Source: Mucilaginibacter sp.
GTDB taxonomy: Bacteria; Bacteroidota; Bacteroidia; Sphingobacteriales; Sphingobacteriaceae
Assembly (NCBI GenBank): GCA_028288315.1
Contig: JAQBNY010000274.1
Span: forward strand, 1-15,148
Direction: 5' to 3'
DNA: 15,148 nucleotides
Shown in pieces: positions 7,256-14,997 of this stretch. Under the pieces are notes generated by a model. It saw only the letters and a list, made by a program, of their open reading frames with translations, ran no database searches and had not been told where the DNA came from. The position numbers and the translations under genes were made by a program. The first letter of the stretch is position 1. Every line of letters begins with the position of its first letter.

Positions 7256-10200
7256 ATGCAATACAATAAAATCAATAACCTTTTAGGTTGGCTATGTTTT
7301 GTAATAGCCTCAGCAACTTACATTTTAACGTTAGAACCATCCGTAAGCTTTTGGGATTGCGGTGAATTTATATCATGCGCCTACAGGCTGCAGGTATCGC
7401 ACCAACCGGGCTATCCGGTGTTTGCCATGCTGGGCAAGGTGTTTTCACTTTTATCATTAGGTGATAATACTAAAGTACCATACTTTACTAATATGGGCTC
7501 TGCACTAGCAAGTGGTGCCACGGTAATGTTCCTGTTCTGGACTATAACTGCCATTGCTAAAAAACTCGTTGTAGGTCGCGAGAAAAATTTTGGCCAGGCA
7601 CAAACCACACTAATAATGGGTGCCGGTTTAGTAGGCGCGCTGGCATTTACATATACCGATACCTTTTGGTTCTCGGCTGTTGAAACAATTGTATTCGCGT
7701 TATCATCATTATGTATCGCTATTATATTTTGGGCTATATTAAAATGGGAGGCCCATGCTGATGAGCCCCGAGCCGATAAATGGATAATTTTCATAGCCTA
7801 TGTAATAGGCCTTTCAATAGGTATCCACCTGTTAAACCTGCTAACCATCCCGGCCCTTGCGTTGGTGTATTATTTCCGCAGGTATAAAAACATAACGGTT
7901 AAAAGCGCTTTTATTGCTTTTTTAGTAAGCGTTGTAATACTGGCTTTTGTACAGTACGGCATCAGGGGATATACGGTTAAGTTTGCCGCTTTCTTTGATC
8001 TGTTCTTTGTTAACTCGCTTGGAATGGGTTTTGGAACCGGTGCTATATTCTTCCTGCTGTTGTTAGTTGGCATACTTATTTTTGGTATCCAATACAGTAT
8101 TAAAAAGAACATGCCTACCCTTAATTTGGCGTTTTTATGCGTAACCTTTATATACTTTGGCTATGGCTCGTTTGCTTACATCCCAATTCGTGCAACGGCA
8201 AATACCAACCTAAATAACTCGCATCCTGATAATGCGTTTACCATGTATGGCTACCTTAACCGTATCCAGTATGGTGAGAACCCATTATTTACCGGCCCTT
8301 ATTTCGACTCGAAAATTGTTGACCAAACCGAGGGTAGTACGATTTACCGCAAGGGTGCTAAAACTTATGAGGTTGCAGGCACCAGGCCCAACTATGTTTA
8401 TGACCGCACTACCATATTGCCTCGTATGTACAGTACTGATGGGCAGGATGTGCAATTTTACCGCGACTGGCTGCAGCTGCCTGAAGGGCAGTCGCCTACT
8501 TTTGCCGATAACATGCGCTGGATGGTTAGCTGGCAAATATATCAAATGTATGGCCGTTATTTTCTTTGGAACTTTGTTGGCCGTTATAACGATCAGGACG
8601 GGCAAAACAGCACCGAGGGTTATGATGGTAACTGGACCAGCGGCATATTTGATGGCGGCAAACACCTGCCAAACTCTGTAATACATGGTACAACTTACAC
8701 TCCTTTATATGCTCTGCCTTTAATTTTAGGCTTAATTGGGATGATATACCATTTCAATCGCAAAAAACGCGATGCTTTGATTGTTTTGCTGCTGTGGTTT
8801 TTTACCGGTATAGCGGTGGTTTTATATGTTAACCAGGCCAATGTACAGCCTCGTGAAAGGGATTACTCATACGTAGGCTCCTTTTATGCATTTGCTATTT
8901 GGATAGGCTTGGCCGTTATTGCTATTGCCGATCTGCTAAGCAAAAAGATCAACGCTAAAACATCCGCTTATATAGCTACAGGTATTTGCCTGCTTGCCGC
9001 GCCGGTTTTAATGGCCGCTAAAGAGTGGAAAGCGCATGATCGCTCTACCAAAATGACCCCGCATGATATGGCATACAATTATCTTATATCATGTCCGCCA
9101 AATGCTATTTTGTTTACCTATGGTGATAACGACACTTACTCGTTATGGTATGATCAGGAGGTTGAAGGAATTCGCCCGGATGTGCGCATTGTTAACCTGA
9201 GCCTGTTTACCGGCGACTGGTACATACGCCAGATGCAGAAACCTATGAACCAGAGCGCGCCGCTGCCTATAACCATGCCTTATGATAAATATAAGGAAGG
9301 TGTTAGGGATGTGATATATTATAACGACGCTAAAATTCCGGGTTATACGGATGTGAAAGAAGTTTTTGACTTTATTACTTCTGATGATAAGAGCATGCAG
9401 GGCCAAAACCAGGGCGGCGAAAGCGTTAATTACCTGCCAACTAAAAAGTTTAAGCTAAAAATTAATGCTGATGATGTACTTAAAAATGGTGTAATAACTG
9501 CCGACCAAAAAAGTAAGCTGGATACCGCCATGCAGTGGACATATACATCAAACTATGTAACTAAAGAAAACCTGGCTATATTAGATATACTGGCACATAA
9601 TAATTGGAAACGGCCTATTTGCTTTACCACAACTATTGGTAACAGCAACCTTATAGGTTTGCAACCCTACCTGTACAAAGAAGGCTTTACTTATCGCCTG
9701 ATACCGTTTAAACCTGATACTGCTAATCAGGATCAGTTGAGTAAGACCAACAGCCTGATAATGTATAATAATGTGATGAATAAGTTCAAATACGGCAATT
9801 ATAAAACTGCTAAATATTTGGATCATGAATCTACCAATATGTTTTACCCGGTGCTGCTTACCACGTTCTTAGATTTGGCCCGTAGCCTGGAGCGCGAAGG
9901 CCACCCTGACCTGGCATTAAAGGTGCTGCACAAATGCGACGATGTACTGCCTGATCTTAACCCGTATATTGATGTAGCAGGGCGTAAATTATTTATGGCG
10001 CAAATTGCCTATCGCCTGGGCGATCCTAAACTTGGTAATAAATTAGTTAATGCTATCGACAGCTTTTTAACAGATCAGTTGAATTACAATTATTATCAGT
10101 TGCAAAATGGTGGCGGCAATATAAATGTGCGCGATGTACAAATAGGTTTGCAAGTCTTAAACGGCATTACCGAATTTAGTAAAGCAGGCCATCAAGATGC

Positions 10201-10273
10201 TTTGAGTAACAAACTATCTGCACAATTAAAAGATTACGCTACTAAATTTGCTCCTGTTTTAGGCAAGGAATAA
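7256..10273 (+). CDS. DUF2723 / TMEM260-like multi-pass membrane protein (GT-C glycosyltransferase type)
   Basis: A 1005-residue protein of the DUF2723 family, typical in length for Bacteroidota members. The family includes eukaryotic TMEM260, a protein O-mannosyltransferase with a GT-C fold, so sugar transfer from a lipid-linked donor on the outer side of the inner membrane is the likely activity. The first external loop carries the family hallmark FWDCGEF (32-38) and VSHQPGYPVF (47-56); the acidic residues D34 and E37 are catalytic candidates. About a dozen hydrophobic segments occupy roughly 9-590. A large soluble C-terminal part follows with YGDNDTYSLWY (622-632) and a TPR-like end. The ATG at 7256 is chosen: an upstream TTG at 7232 would only add eight residues before the natural hydrophobic start. 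It is followed by a strong terminator. The acceptor substrate is unknown. Confidence 0.9.
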   Translation: MQYNKINNLLGWLCFVIASATYILTLEPSVSFWDCGEFISCAYRLQVSHQPGYPVFAMLGKVFSLLSLGDNTKVPYFTNMGSALASGATVMFLFWTITAIAKKLVVGREKNFGQAQTTLIMGAGLVGALAFTYTDTFWFSAVETIVFALSSLCIAIIFWAILKWEAHADEPRADKWIIFIAYVIGLSIGIHLLNLLTIPALALVYYFRRYKNITVKSAFIAFLVSVVILAFVQYGIRGYTVKFAAFFDLFFVNSLGMGFGTGAIFFLLLLVGILIFGIQYSIKKNMPTLNLAFLCVTFIYFGYGSFAYIPIRATANTNLNNSHPDNAFTMYGYLNRIQYGENPLFTGPYFDSKIVDQTEGSTIYRKGAKTYEVAGTRPNYVYDRTTILPRMYSTDGQDVQFYRDWLQLPEGQSPTFADNMRWMVSWQIYQMYGRYFLWNFVGRYNDQDGQNSTEGYDGNWTSGIFDGGKHLPNSVIHGTTYTPLYALPLILGLIGMIYHFNRKKRDALIVLLLWFFTGIAVVLYVNQANVQPRERDYSYVGSFYAFAIWIGLAVIAIADLLSKKINAKTSAYIATGICLLAAPVLMAAKEWKAHDRSTKMTPHDMAYNYLISCPPNAILFTYGDNDTYSLWYDQEVEGIRPDVRIVNLSLFTGDWYIRQMQKPMNQSAPLPITMPYDKYKEGVRDVIYYNDAKIPGYTDVKEVFDFITSDDKSMQGQNQGGESVNYLPTKKFKLKINADDVLKNGVITADQKSKLDTAMQWTYTSNYVTKENLAILDILAHNNWKRPICFTTTIGNSNLIGLQPYLYKEGFTYRLIPFKPDTANQDQLSKTNSLIMYNNVMNKFKYGNYKTAKYLDHESTNMFYPVLLTTFLDLARSLEREGHPDLALKVLHKCDDVLPDLNPYIDVAGRKLFMAQIAYRLGDPKLGNKLVNAIDSFLTDQLNYNYYQLQNGGGNINVRDVQIGLQVLNGITEFSKAGHQDALSNKLSAQLKDYATKFAPVLGKE

Positions 10274-10290
10274 AGTATCTATCAAAATAA

Positions 10291-10325
10291 AAAAAGCCAT
10301 TCAGTAGATGCTGAATGGCTTTTTT
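10291..10325. terminator. Bidirectional intrinsic terminator
   Basis: AAAAAGCCATTCAG (10291-10304) pairs perfectly with CTGAATGGCTTTTT (10311-10324) around a 6-nt loop. It has a T tract on the plus strand and the matching A tract in front, so it works in both directions. It sits 18 nt after the DUF2723 stop and serves the convergent DUF983 gene from the other side. Confidence 0.9.
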
Positions 10326-10335
10326 GTTGAGTATA

Positions 10336-10368
10336 ATAGTCGTCACTCGACTGGGGCCGAGTGACTAT
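10336..10368. repeat. Second hairpin with a 3-nt bulge
   Basis: ATAGTCGTCACTCG (10336-10349) pairs with CGAGTGACTAT (10358-10368) once a 3-nt bulge is allowed; the loop is ACTGGGGC. There is no T tract on either side, so it is a poor intrinsic terminator. It could be an mRNA 3'-end stabiliser or a fragment of a dispersed repeat. Confidence 0.6.
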
Positions 10369-10385
10369 AACTACTTTAACCGAAA

Positions 10386-10841
10386 TTAGTGTGCGGGAGG
10401 ATTTGGCTCTTTTAAAACAACCTTATTCCGGTCCTCACCCCTCCAGGCCTCGTAATTGAGCCCTGGTGTTAGCCAATAAAGGAGTATCACCCTCGAGTAT
10501 CTGTAATTAAACGGGGCTAACAGGAACACCACAGTCATTAATACCCCAACATATACCCATGGCGAGTTTGACCCGGTTAATATATGTGTAGCTACTGCCG
10601 CCGTTACCATTTCAGCCACGTTAAAAGCGTAGCTAACAAACATAGCTACATACCAATAGCCCGGCTCGCGCTCATAAACTAAGCCGCAATGCGAACACCG
10701 CTCATGCATTTTTTGTCCGCCAAAACTATAGGTAGGGGTTGAATAGATATCGCCTCTGCGGCAGCGCGGGCATTTAGCCAGTATTATACCCTGCAGTGCT
10801 GATAGCGGTTTAGCGGGTTTTAAATTATTTGATGGTGTCAT
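10386..10841 (-). CDS. DUF983 family zinc-ribbon membrane protein
   Basis: A 151-residue protein of the DUF983 family. The N-terminal zinc ribbon has CPRC (C24, C27) and CSHC (C49, C52), followed by EREPGYWYVAMFVSYAF (57-73), a family signature. Two membrane segments are evident at about 62-88 and 95-125, with a short charged C-terminus. The biochemical function is unknown; a membrane-bound metal-site protein is all that can be said. Its ATG lies inside the end of the upstream AraC-type gene (17-nt overlap), so both are on one transcript. It converges on the DUF2723 gene with a shared terminator between them. Confidence 0.9.
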   Translation of the reverse strand: MTPSNNLKPAKPLSALQGIILAKCPRCRRGDIYSTPTYSFGGQKMHERCSHCGLVYEREPGYWYVAMFVSYAFNVAEMVTAAVATHILTGSNSPWVYVGVLMTVVFLLAPFNYRYSRVILLYWLTPGLNYEAWRGEDRNKVVLKEPNPPAH

Positions 10842-11712
10842 TGCTTAATGTGTTTTTTCTGAATTCCTCGGGTGTGAGCCCTGTATACTTTTTAAAAAAT
10901 TTGGTAAAATAAGAGTTATCGGTAAAGTTTAGTTTATCAGCTATAGCGGTAATAGTTAGTTCAAGGTTAACCAGCAGCCGTTTGGCTTCCAATATCACCC
11001 GGTTGCGTATTACTTCGCCGGCAGATATACCCAGCAAATCATTACACAACGCGTTTAAATGATTAGGGGTAATGTACAGCAGGGCAGCATAATCTTTTGG
11101 CAGCTTTAGCGTAGCAAAGTTCATATCTGTTAGCTTTCTGAAACTTTGCAGCAGCGTATAATTATAATTAGGCGCTGTAGCCAGATTGCTGTTTGGGCTT
11201 TCTCTTGCCACCAAAATAAAAAGCTGCAACATTAATGCCCTTATAATATCCATTCCCATTTTATTTGGTTGGGCACTTTCTAATATCAGCTGCTCAAATA
11301 AATTTATAACGGTTGCCTGAGCAATATGTGATAAATTTATTACTTCATCATCTATGTTTCCGGTAAAAAAGGGAAAGCTGTCCAGATAATCGGATCTTAA
11401 TAAAAACGATTGAAAGAAAGATGCCGAAAAGTTAATGATGTAACCATCTACCGGCCCTTCAAAGTTCCAGCGGTGCACCTGCCCCGGTGCCATAAAATAA
11501 ATTTGATAAGGTTTAACCGGGAAATTTTTAAAATCAATAGAGTGTGTACCGCCACCTTTAGTAAATAATACCACATGGTAAAAGGTGTGTTTGTGTGGCA
11601 GGCTAAGGTTTTGGTGTTTTTGCAGATACGGGGCAAAACGGCTCACCAGCAAATCTTCATGCTGATGGTCAGACAATGCGCAAATATCATATACCGGGAA
11701 CGCCTTTTTCAT
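10825..11712 (-). CDS. AraC-family transcriptional regulator with cupin sensor domain
   Basis: A 295-residue AraC/XylS-type regulator. The N-terminal half is a cupin-like sensor domain: LPHKHTFYHVVLFTKGGGTH (38-57) and IYFMAPGQVHRW (71-82) are the usual His-rich strand motifs. The C-terminal DNA-binding domain (about 190-286) has two helix-turn-helix motifs, near 205-228 and 253-275, ending with the strongly conserved FTDNSYFTKFFKKYTGLTPEEFRK pattern (split here as 263-275 and 276-286). Start at ATG 11712. Downstream DUF983 overlaps its 3' end and may be controlled by it. The effector is unknown; the divergent HAD gene 135 nt away is another possible target. Confidence 0.93.
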   Translation of the reverse strand: MKKAFPVYDICALSDHQHEDLLVSRFAPYLQKHQNLSLPHKHTFYHVVLFTKGGGTHSIDFKNFPVKPYQIYFMAPGQVHRWNFEGPVDGYIINFSASFFQSFLLRSDYLDSFPFFTGNIDDEVINLSHIAQATVINLFEQLILESAQPNKMGMDIIRALMLQLFILVARESPNSNLATAPNYNYTLLQSFRKLTDMNFATLKLPKDYAALLYITPNHLNALCNDLLGISAGEVIRNRVILEAKRLLVNLELTITAIADKLNFTDNSYFTKFFKKYTGLTPEEFRKNTLSNDTIK

Positions 11713-11721
11713 TTAATGCCA

Positions 11722-11750
11722 CAAAGATACTTAACAATTGCCTGCCCCAA
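11722..11750 (-). promoter_or_regulatory. Promoter of the AraC-type gene (Bacteroidota -33/-7)
   Basis: On the minus strand TTG (11750-11748) is followed after 18 nt by TATCTTTG (11729-11722), an exact match to the -7 consensus TAnnTTTG. Transcription would begin only a few nucleotides before the ATG at 11712, so the message would have almost no leader. Confidence 0.6.
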
Positions 11751-11847
11751 TGGTAGGGAATGGGGTTGTTGTGGTATTATTTACTTATTTTAATTATTTA
11801 AGAATTTTATGCGGAAATAATTAATTTCACCGTTCAATAATACATAT

Positions 11848-12480
11848 ATGCAAAAGCCCGACAGTCTGATTTTTGATATGGATGGAACCCTATGGGATGC
11901 CGTTGATACTTACGCGCATTCCTGGAATGTGGTATTTGAAAGTTTAGGTATTGATAGAACCATAGAACGTGCTGAACTTGCCGGCATGGTAGGCTGGGAA
12001 GGTAAAAAAGTTATAGAAGTTTTAATGCCGGACTTTGAACCAGACAGGCGTTTTGAGATATATGCTATGGTAAACGAAAGGCGCCATTCCATTATTACAG
12101 AAAGAGGTGGCATACTGTATGATGGTGTAAAAGACGGATTGAAACTGTTAGCCGAAAAATATCCGCTGTTTATTTTAAGCAATTGTGCAAAAGGGATTAT
12201 TCGCCAGTTTATTGACTGGGCCGGTATTGATGACCATATTACCGACGAAATTGCCTACGGTATTAACTTTATGCCTAAGCAGCATAACATTAAATTATTG
12301 ATGGATAAGCACGGCTTAAAGAACCCGGTTTATGTGGGCGACACCGCCGGCGATGGCGAACAAAGCCGACTGGCAGGCATCCCCTTTGTATTTGTAAGCT
12401 ATGGTTTTGGCACAACTGATGACTACGACCTGAAATTTGATAATTTTACCGCTCTTACCAATCATTTTTTAAACTTATAG
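11848..12480 (+). CDS. HAD-superfamily hydrolase (phosphoglycolate phosphatase-like)
   Basis: A 210-residue HAD phosphatase. Motif I is FDMDGT with nucleophile Asp10 and acid/base Asp12. Motif II is ILSN (Ser111), motif III Lys144 (MPKQ), and motif IV GDTAGD with Asp165 and Asp169 for Mg2+. The insert after motif I (about 15-85) is helical, as in subfamily IA (PGP/beta-phosphoglucomutase type). A phosphomonoesterase on a small phosphorylated metabolite is expected; the substrate cannot be read from sequence. It is divergent from the AraC-type gene and followed 44 nt later by a small membrane protein on the same strand. Confidence 0.92.
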   Translation: MQKPDSLIFDMDGTLWDAVDTYAHSWNVVFESLGIDRTIERAELAGMVGWEGKKVIEVLMPDFEPDRRFEIYAMVNERRHSIITERGGILYDGVKDGLKLLAEKYPLFILSNCAKGIIRQFIDWAGIDDHITDEIAYGINFMPKQHNIKLLMDKHGLKNPVYVGDTAGDGEQSRLAGIPFVFVSYGFGTTDDYDLKFDNFTALTNHFLNL

Positions 12481-12493
12481 GCAGCCAATACGT

Positions 12494-12501
12494 TAGCTTT
12501 G
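12494..12501 (+). promoter_or_regulatory. Candidate -7 box before the small membrane protein
   Basis: TAGCTTTG matches the Bacteroidota -7 consensus TAnnTTTG exactly and sits 23 nt before the ATG at 12525. No good TTG is found at the -33 distance, so this is a weak call; the gene could also be read from the HAD transcript. Confidence 0.3.
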
Positions 12502-12524
12502 TTTAGTAACACAATTCAAAGCAT

Positions 12525-12914
12525 ATGAAAGGCCGCATTTTAACAATTTTAGCAATTGTATTAATACTGGTAATAACAGGTGTAGTTTATTACCGCTACT
12601 ATTTTGTTTTTGGCGAAGGCACTAAGGCCGGTACCATGAACTATTTTGTTAAAAAGGGCTACATGTTCAAAACTTACGAGGGCAGGCTTATACAAAGCGG
12701 TATCCGCTCGCAAACGCAGGGTAATATAACATCAAATGAGTTTATGTTTTCGGTAACTGATGAAAAGGTGGCCGATAAGCTTAACCATAGCGCCGGAGCC
12801 ATGCTTGAGCTGCATTATAAAGAATACCTGCATACCCTGCCATGGCGCGGAGTAAGCAATTTTGTGGTAGATAGTGTAATGTCAGTAAGGCCGGTGTCGC
12901 CGGTAGCTCCATAA
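12525..12914 (+). CDS. Small membrane-anchored protein of unknown function
   Basis: A 129-residue protein with one N-terminal hydrophobic segment (about 5-22, ILTILAIVLILVITGVVY) and an otherwise soluble part. The pattern GTKAGTMNYFVKKGYMFKTYEGRL (32-43 and 44-55) is shared with a small Bacteroidota family frequently labelled 6-phosphogluconate dehydrogenase. Nothing here supports that: there is no Rossmann GxGxxG and the length is about a quarter of the enzyme. The likely topology is a membrane anchor with an outer beta-rich domain. Only 44 nt separate it from the HAD gene. Function unknown. Confidence 0.85.
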   Translation: MKGRILTILAIVLILVITGVVYYRYYFVFGEGTKAGTMNYFVKKGYMFKTYEGRLIQSGIRSQTQGNITSNEFMFSVTDEKVADKLNHSAGAMLELHYKEYLHTLPWRGVSNFVVDSVMSVRPVSPVAP

Positions 12915-12975
12915 ACGGAGTAGGAAGGGACAGGATTTATTGCCCTCGGCTTGCTTAAGGGAATACCGTGACATG

Positions 12976-13296
12976 TTAAAACAATCTATCGGCCTTGCCC
13001 GAGTTTGGGACCAATATCTTACTTAGGTTATATTGTCTTTCTTCCTCATCATCACCTTTTATCAGTCCTTTATTAAATAAGCCTTCTAAAATATTCCTTG
13101 CATTTTGCTGATGAATTTGTATATCGGTCTGCGGTTCAAATATGGCTAACTTGGCGGCAACTTCAGGGGTTGTTGCATACTCCAGCTGCGCAAGCGCATA
13201 AATAACATTATCTTGCAGGGAAGCCGCTGCATCATACTTATGCGGTACATGCAGGGGCTTATATTCGGCCAAAAAATCCTGATCCGGACTATCCAT
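12976..13296 (-). CDS. Small hypothetical protein, winged-helix-like
   Basis: A 106-residue protein I do not recognise by name. The middle has the look of a winged-helix module: NVIYALAQLEYATTPEVAAKL (about 29-49) resembles helix 1-2 with a TPEVAAKL recognition-type turn. NILEGLFNKGLIKGDDEEER (67-86) resembles a LeuxxLxxxGLI helix followed by a wing. It starts 2 nt after the stop of the DUF2383-type gene, so they form one transcript and probably act together. There is no membrane segment. DNA binding is a guess from pattern only. Confidence 0.75.
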   Translation of the reverse strand: MDSPDQDFLAEYKPLHVPHKYDAAASLQDNVIYALAQLEYATTPEVAAKLAIFEPQTDIQIHQQNARNILEGLFNKGLIKGDDEEERQYNLSKILVPNSGKADRLF

Positions 13297-13298
13297 AA

Positions 13299-13775
13299 TT
13301 ATGCTGGTTGTTTGGTTGAATCGCGCAGGGCTTTAATAGCATCATGTGCCATTTTTAACCCGTTCATATGGCTGGTGAGCAAGGTAACAACCTTATCATC
13401 CTCCCAAATTAGTTCCTTATCATCCAACGCTTTGCGATAGGCACTCTTGGCCACATCTTCGCCATATTCACAGTCAGACAATATGGAATGTGCATCTTTC
13501 TTAGTGAATGCTGATTTAACATCCATCCAGGCATGGTAAAACTTACCTGAAAGTGTAGTGCCATCAGCCGGCGAGCCGCCTAACTGGTGAATATAGTCGT
13601 TCAATTCGTTAACATAACCCTTGCTTTGGTCAGCATAACCTTCAAAAATACCTTTCAGGGACAAATCTTCGGTACTTTCAAGAGCTTTCTGGTAGCCGGC
13701 AATACGGTCATTGTTTATTTTTATCAGATCGTTCAATGCCGAAATCTGGTGCTGTATGTGTTGTAGTGTTCCCAT
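13299..13775 (-). CDS. DUF2383 / PA2169-family four-helix-bundle protein
   Basis: 158 residues from ATG 13775 (MGTLQHIQHQ). The protein is almost wholly helical. LNDLIKINNDRIAGYQKAL (14-32) and the middle DQSKGYVNELNDYIHQLGGSP (49-69) match the DUF2383 (PA2169) ferritin-like bundle found in stress-induced bacterial proteins. GKFYHAWMDVKSAFTKKDAHSIL and the DCEYGEDVAKSAYRKAL region also fit. The GTT-Gly turn after LGGSPADGTTLSG is typical. No clear di-iron ExxH pair is visible. An in-frame extension back to 14033 is rejected because it is dispersed-repeat sequence. It is first in a two-gene operon with the small protein downstream. The family's function is unknown. Confidence 0.85.
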   Translation of the reverse strand: MGTLQHIQHQISALNDLIKINNDRIAGYQKALESTEDLSLKGIFEGYADQSKGYVNELNDYIHQLGGSPADGTTLSGKFYHAWMDVKSAFTKKDAHSILSDCEYGEDVAKSAYRKALDDKELIWEDDKVVTLLTSHMNGLKMAHDAIKALRDSTKQPA

Positions 13776-14120
13776 GGTAGTATCTGTTAATTTTTTATTA
13801 AAACACGGTATTGGAGTTAAATGTTTTAATTTTAAGGAAAAATAAGGTGTGAGAGGGGCATATTCTAATCCCACCCTCTTTGCGTTAGCAGAGAGGTCGA
13901 CCAGTATAGCATAGTTGGGGTGAGTTAATTGGCAAGGATCTCTCGCCTCCCTTGTAAATAGTTTGACAGGTTCGCCATTACCCATCGCACACATGGTGAA
14001 TAGATGCTTCACCACATTCAGCATGACAAACATTTAAGATTAGCCCCATTGTCATCCTGAGGAACGAAGGATCCTACTCGCTGATTAGATGCTTCAAAAA
14101 TTCAGCATAATAAAGGAGTG
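13776..14120. repeat. 345-nt gene-free stretch with degenerate dispersed repeats
   Basis: Between two minus-strand genes. It holds a hairpin CCTCTTTGC-GTTA-GCAGAGAGG (13875-13896). Two direct copies follow of the form AGATGCTTC-N5/6-TTCAGCAT (14002-14024 and 14087-14108), each an imperfect palindrome. Between the copies lies GTCATCCTGAGGAACGAAGG (14051-14070). These words belong to a dispersed intergenic repeat type widespread in Bacteroidota genomes, known to me by its GTCATCCTGA...GATCC core. The remaining bases near 13776-13850 should contain the DUF2383-gene promoter, but I could not place it. Confidence 0.75.
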
Positions 14121-14891
14121 TTAACTATACAATTCCTGTTCTTCTGTGTAATAAGTTTTCCGTCCGGCTTCTTTTACCAGTATCTCCGCACCGGTTGGGC
14201 TTTGTTTCTTTTTGGAGTTATGTATCAGCATAAAATCGCGGACTTCGCCGGCAATAATATCAGGGTTTGATTTGATGATCTGTTCTTCAGCGTTTTTCAA
14301 TACGGAGTGGATGGATTTAAGCAGGTCCTTAACTTTATCATCCGGTATTTTGTTACTTACCGAAAACGGCGATATACGGGCATCCCACAAAATTTCATCG
14401 GCATAAGCATTACCAATACCACGTATTATCTTTTGATCGAGCAGTACGGTTTTAACGTTTGTTTTTGTTTTGCCAAGCTTTGTTTTTAAATATTCCAGGT
14501 CTGCCGCGTCAGCATCAGGCGCGTCTTTTTCGGGAGGGTTTAGGGTTGGGTTGGCAATCCCCTGGAAATCTGTTAGTGCAAGGCCGGTATCATCATTAAA
14601 AAGTATTTCAATTATGCTGTACTTATTTTCGTTTTTACCTTCAAACAAAAACAGTTTGCCATGCAGCATAAGGTGCAGCGCCAAAACATCACCCTTGCTA
14701 AATTTAAAGTAAAGCTCTTTTCCATCACGATAAACCGAACTGAGTTTTTGTCCCTGCAAAGTATCCTGCAGCGCTGCAGGCATAACATTCAGTTTTGGTG
14801 CTTTATGCACCGTAATTGCTTTAACCGTTTTGCCGCTTAGCATTTTATTAAGGTTGCGGCTAAATACTTGCAAGTCGGGTAGTTCGGGCAT
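14121..14891 (-). CDS. Fpg/Nei-family DNA glycosylase, zincless type
   Basis: A 256-residue protein of the formamidopyrimidine-DNA glycosylase/endonuclease VIII family, which removes oxidised bases and nicks the strand by beta,delta-elimination. MPELPD gives the catalytic Pro2 and Glu3. Lys58 (RDGKELYFKF) matches the conserved DNA-contacting lysine. The helix-two-turn-helix is present as GIGNAYADEILWDARISP (158-175) with Asn161. The C-terminal finger is odd: where Fpg has four zinc cysteines this protein has none, and the whole sequence contains no cysteine. It keeps the finger arginine (GRKTYY, Arg244), as in zincless members such as NEIL1. The Arg-Phe wedge of Fpg (DPRRFG) is replaced by DFQGIA (108-113). 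Substrate choice is therefore uncertain. It is divergent from the type III PKS-like gene. Confidence 0.9.
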   Translation of the reverse strand: MPELPDLQVFSRNLNKMLSGKTVKAITVHKAPKLNVMPAALQDTLQGQKLSSVYRDGKELYFKFSKGDVLALHLMLHGKLFLFEGKNENKYSIIEILFNDDTGLALTDFQGIANPTLNPPEKDAPDADAADLEYLKTKLGKTKTNVKTVLLDQKIIRGIGNAYADEILWDARISPFSVSNKIPDDKVKDLLKSIHSVLKNAEEQIIKSNPDIIAGEVRDFMLIHNSKKKQSPTGAEILVKEAGRKTYYTEEQELYS

Positions 14892-14969
14892 AGTGTATGA
14901 TTTTATATTGTGAATGTAAAAGCTTTAGTGCAAATGAAACAATAGTATTTAATAAAAGTTATCAACCAA

Positions 14970-14997
14970 TTGATACTTTTCGCCGTATTTGTATAAA
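14970..14997 (+). promoter_or_regulatory. Possible promoter of the type III PKS-like gene
   Basis: TTGATA (14970-14975) and TATAAA (14992-14997) are separated by 16 nt. This is closer to a sigma70 -35/-10 layout than to the usual Bacteroidota -33/-7 pair. The second element lies inside the left arm of the 13-bp inverted repeat, which would suit repression. Visual call only. Confidence 0.25.

Noticed and set aside
8232..8686. Overlapping frames on both strands inside the DUF2723 gene
   Set aside because: They lie within a conserved membrane protein gene and have no start signals or recognisable motifs.
12915..12975. CCCT...AGGG hairpin between convergent genes as a terminator
   Set aside because: The stem is about 4 bp with a long loop and lacks a T tract.
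13776..14033. 86-residue N-terminal extension of the DUF2383-type protein
   Set aside because: It is translated dispersed-repeat sequence (MLNVVKHL-type peptide); the family begins at the ATG at 13775.
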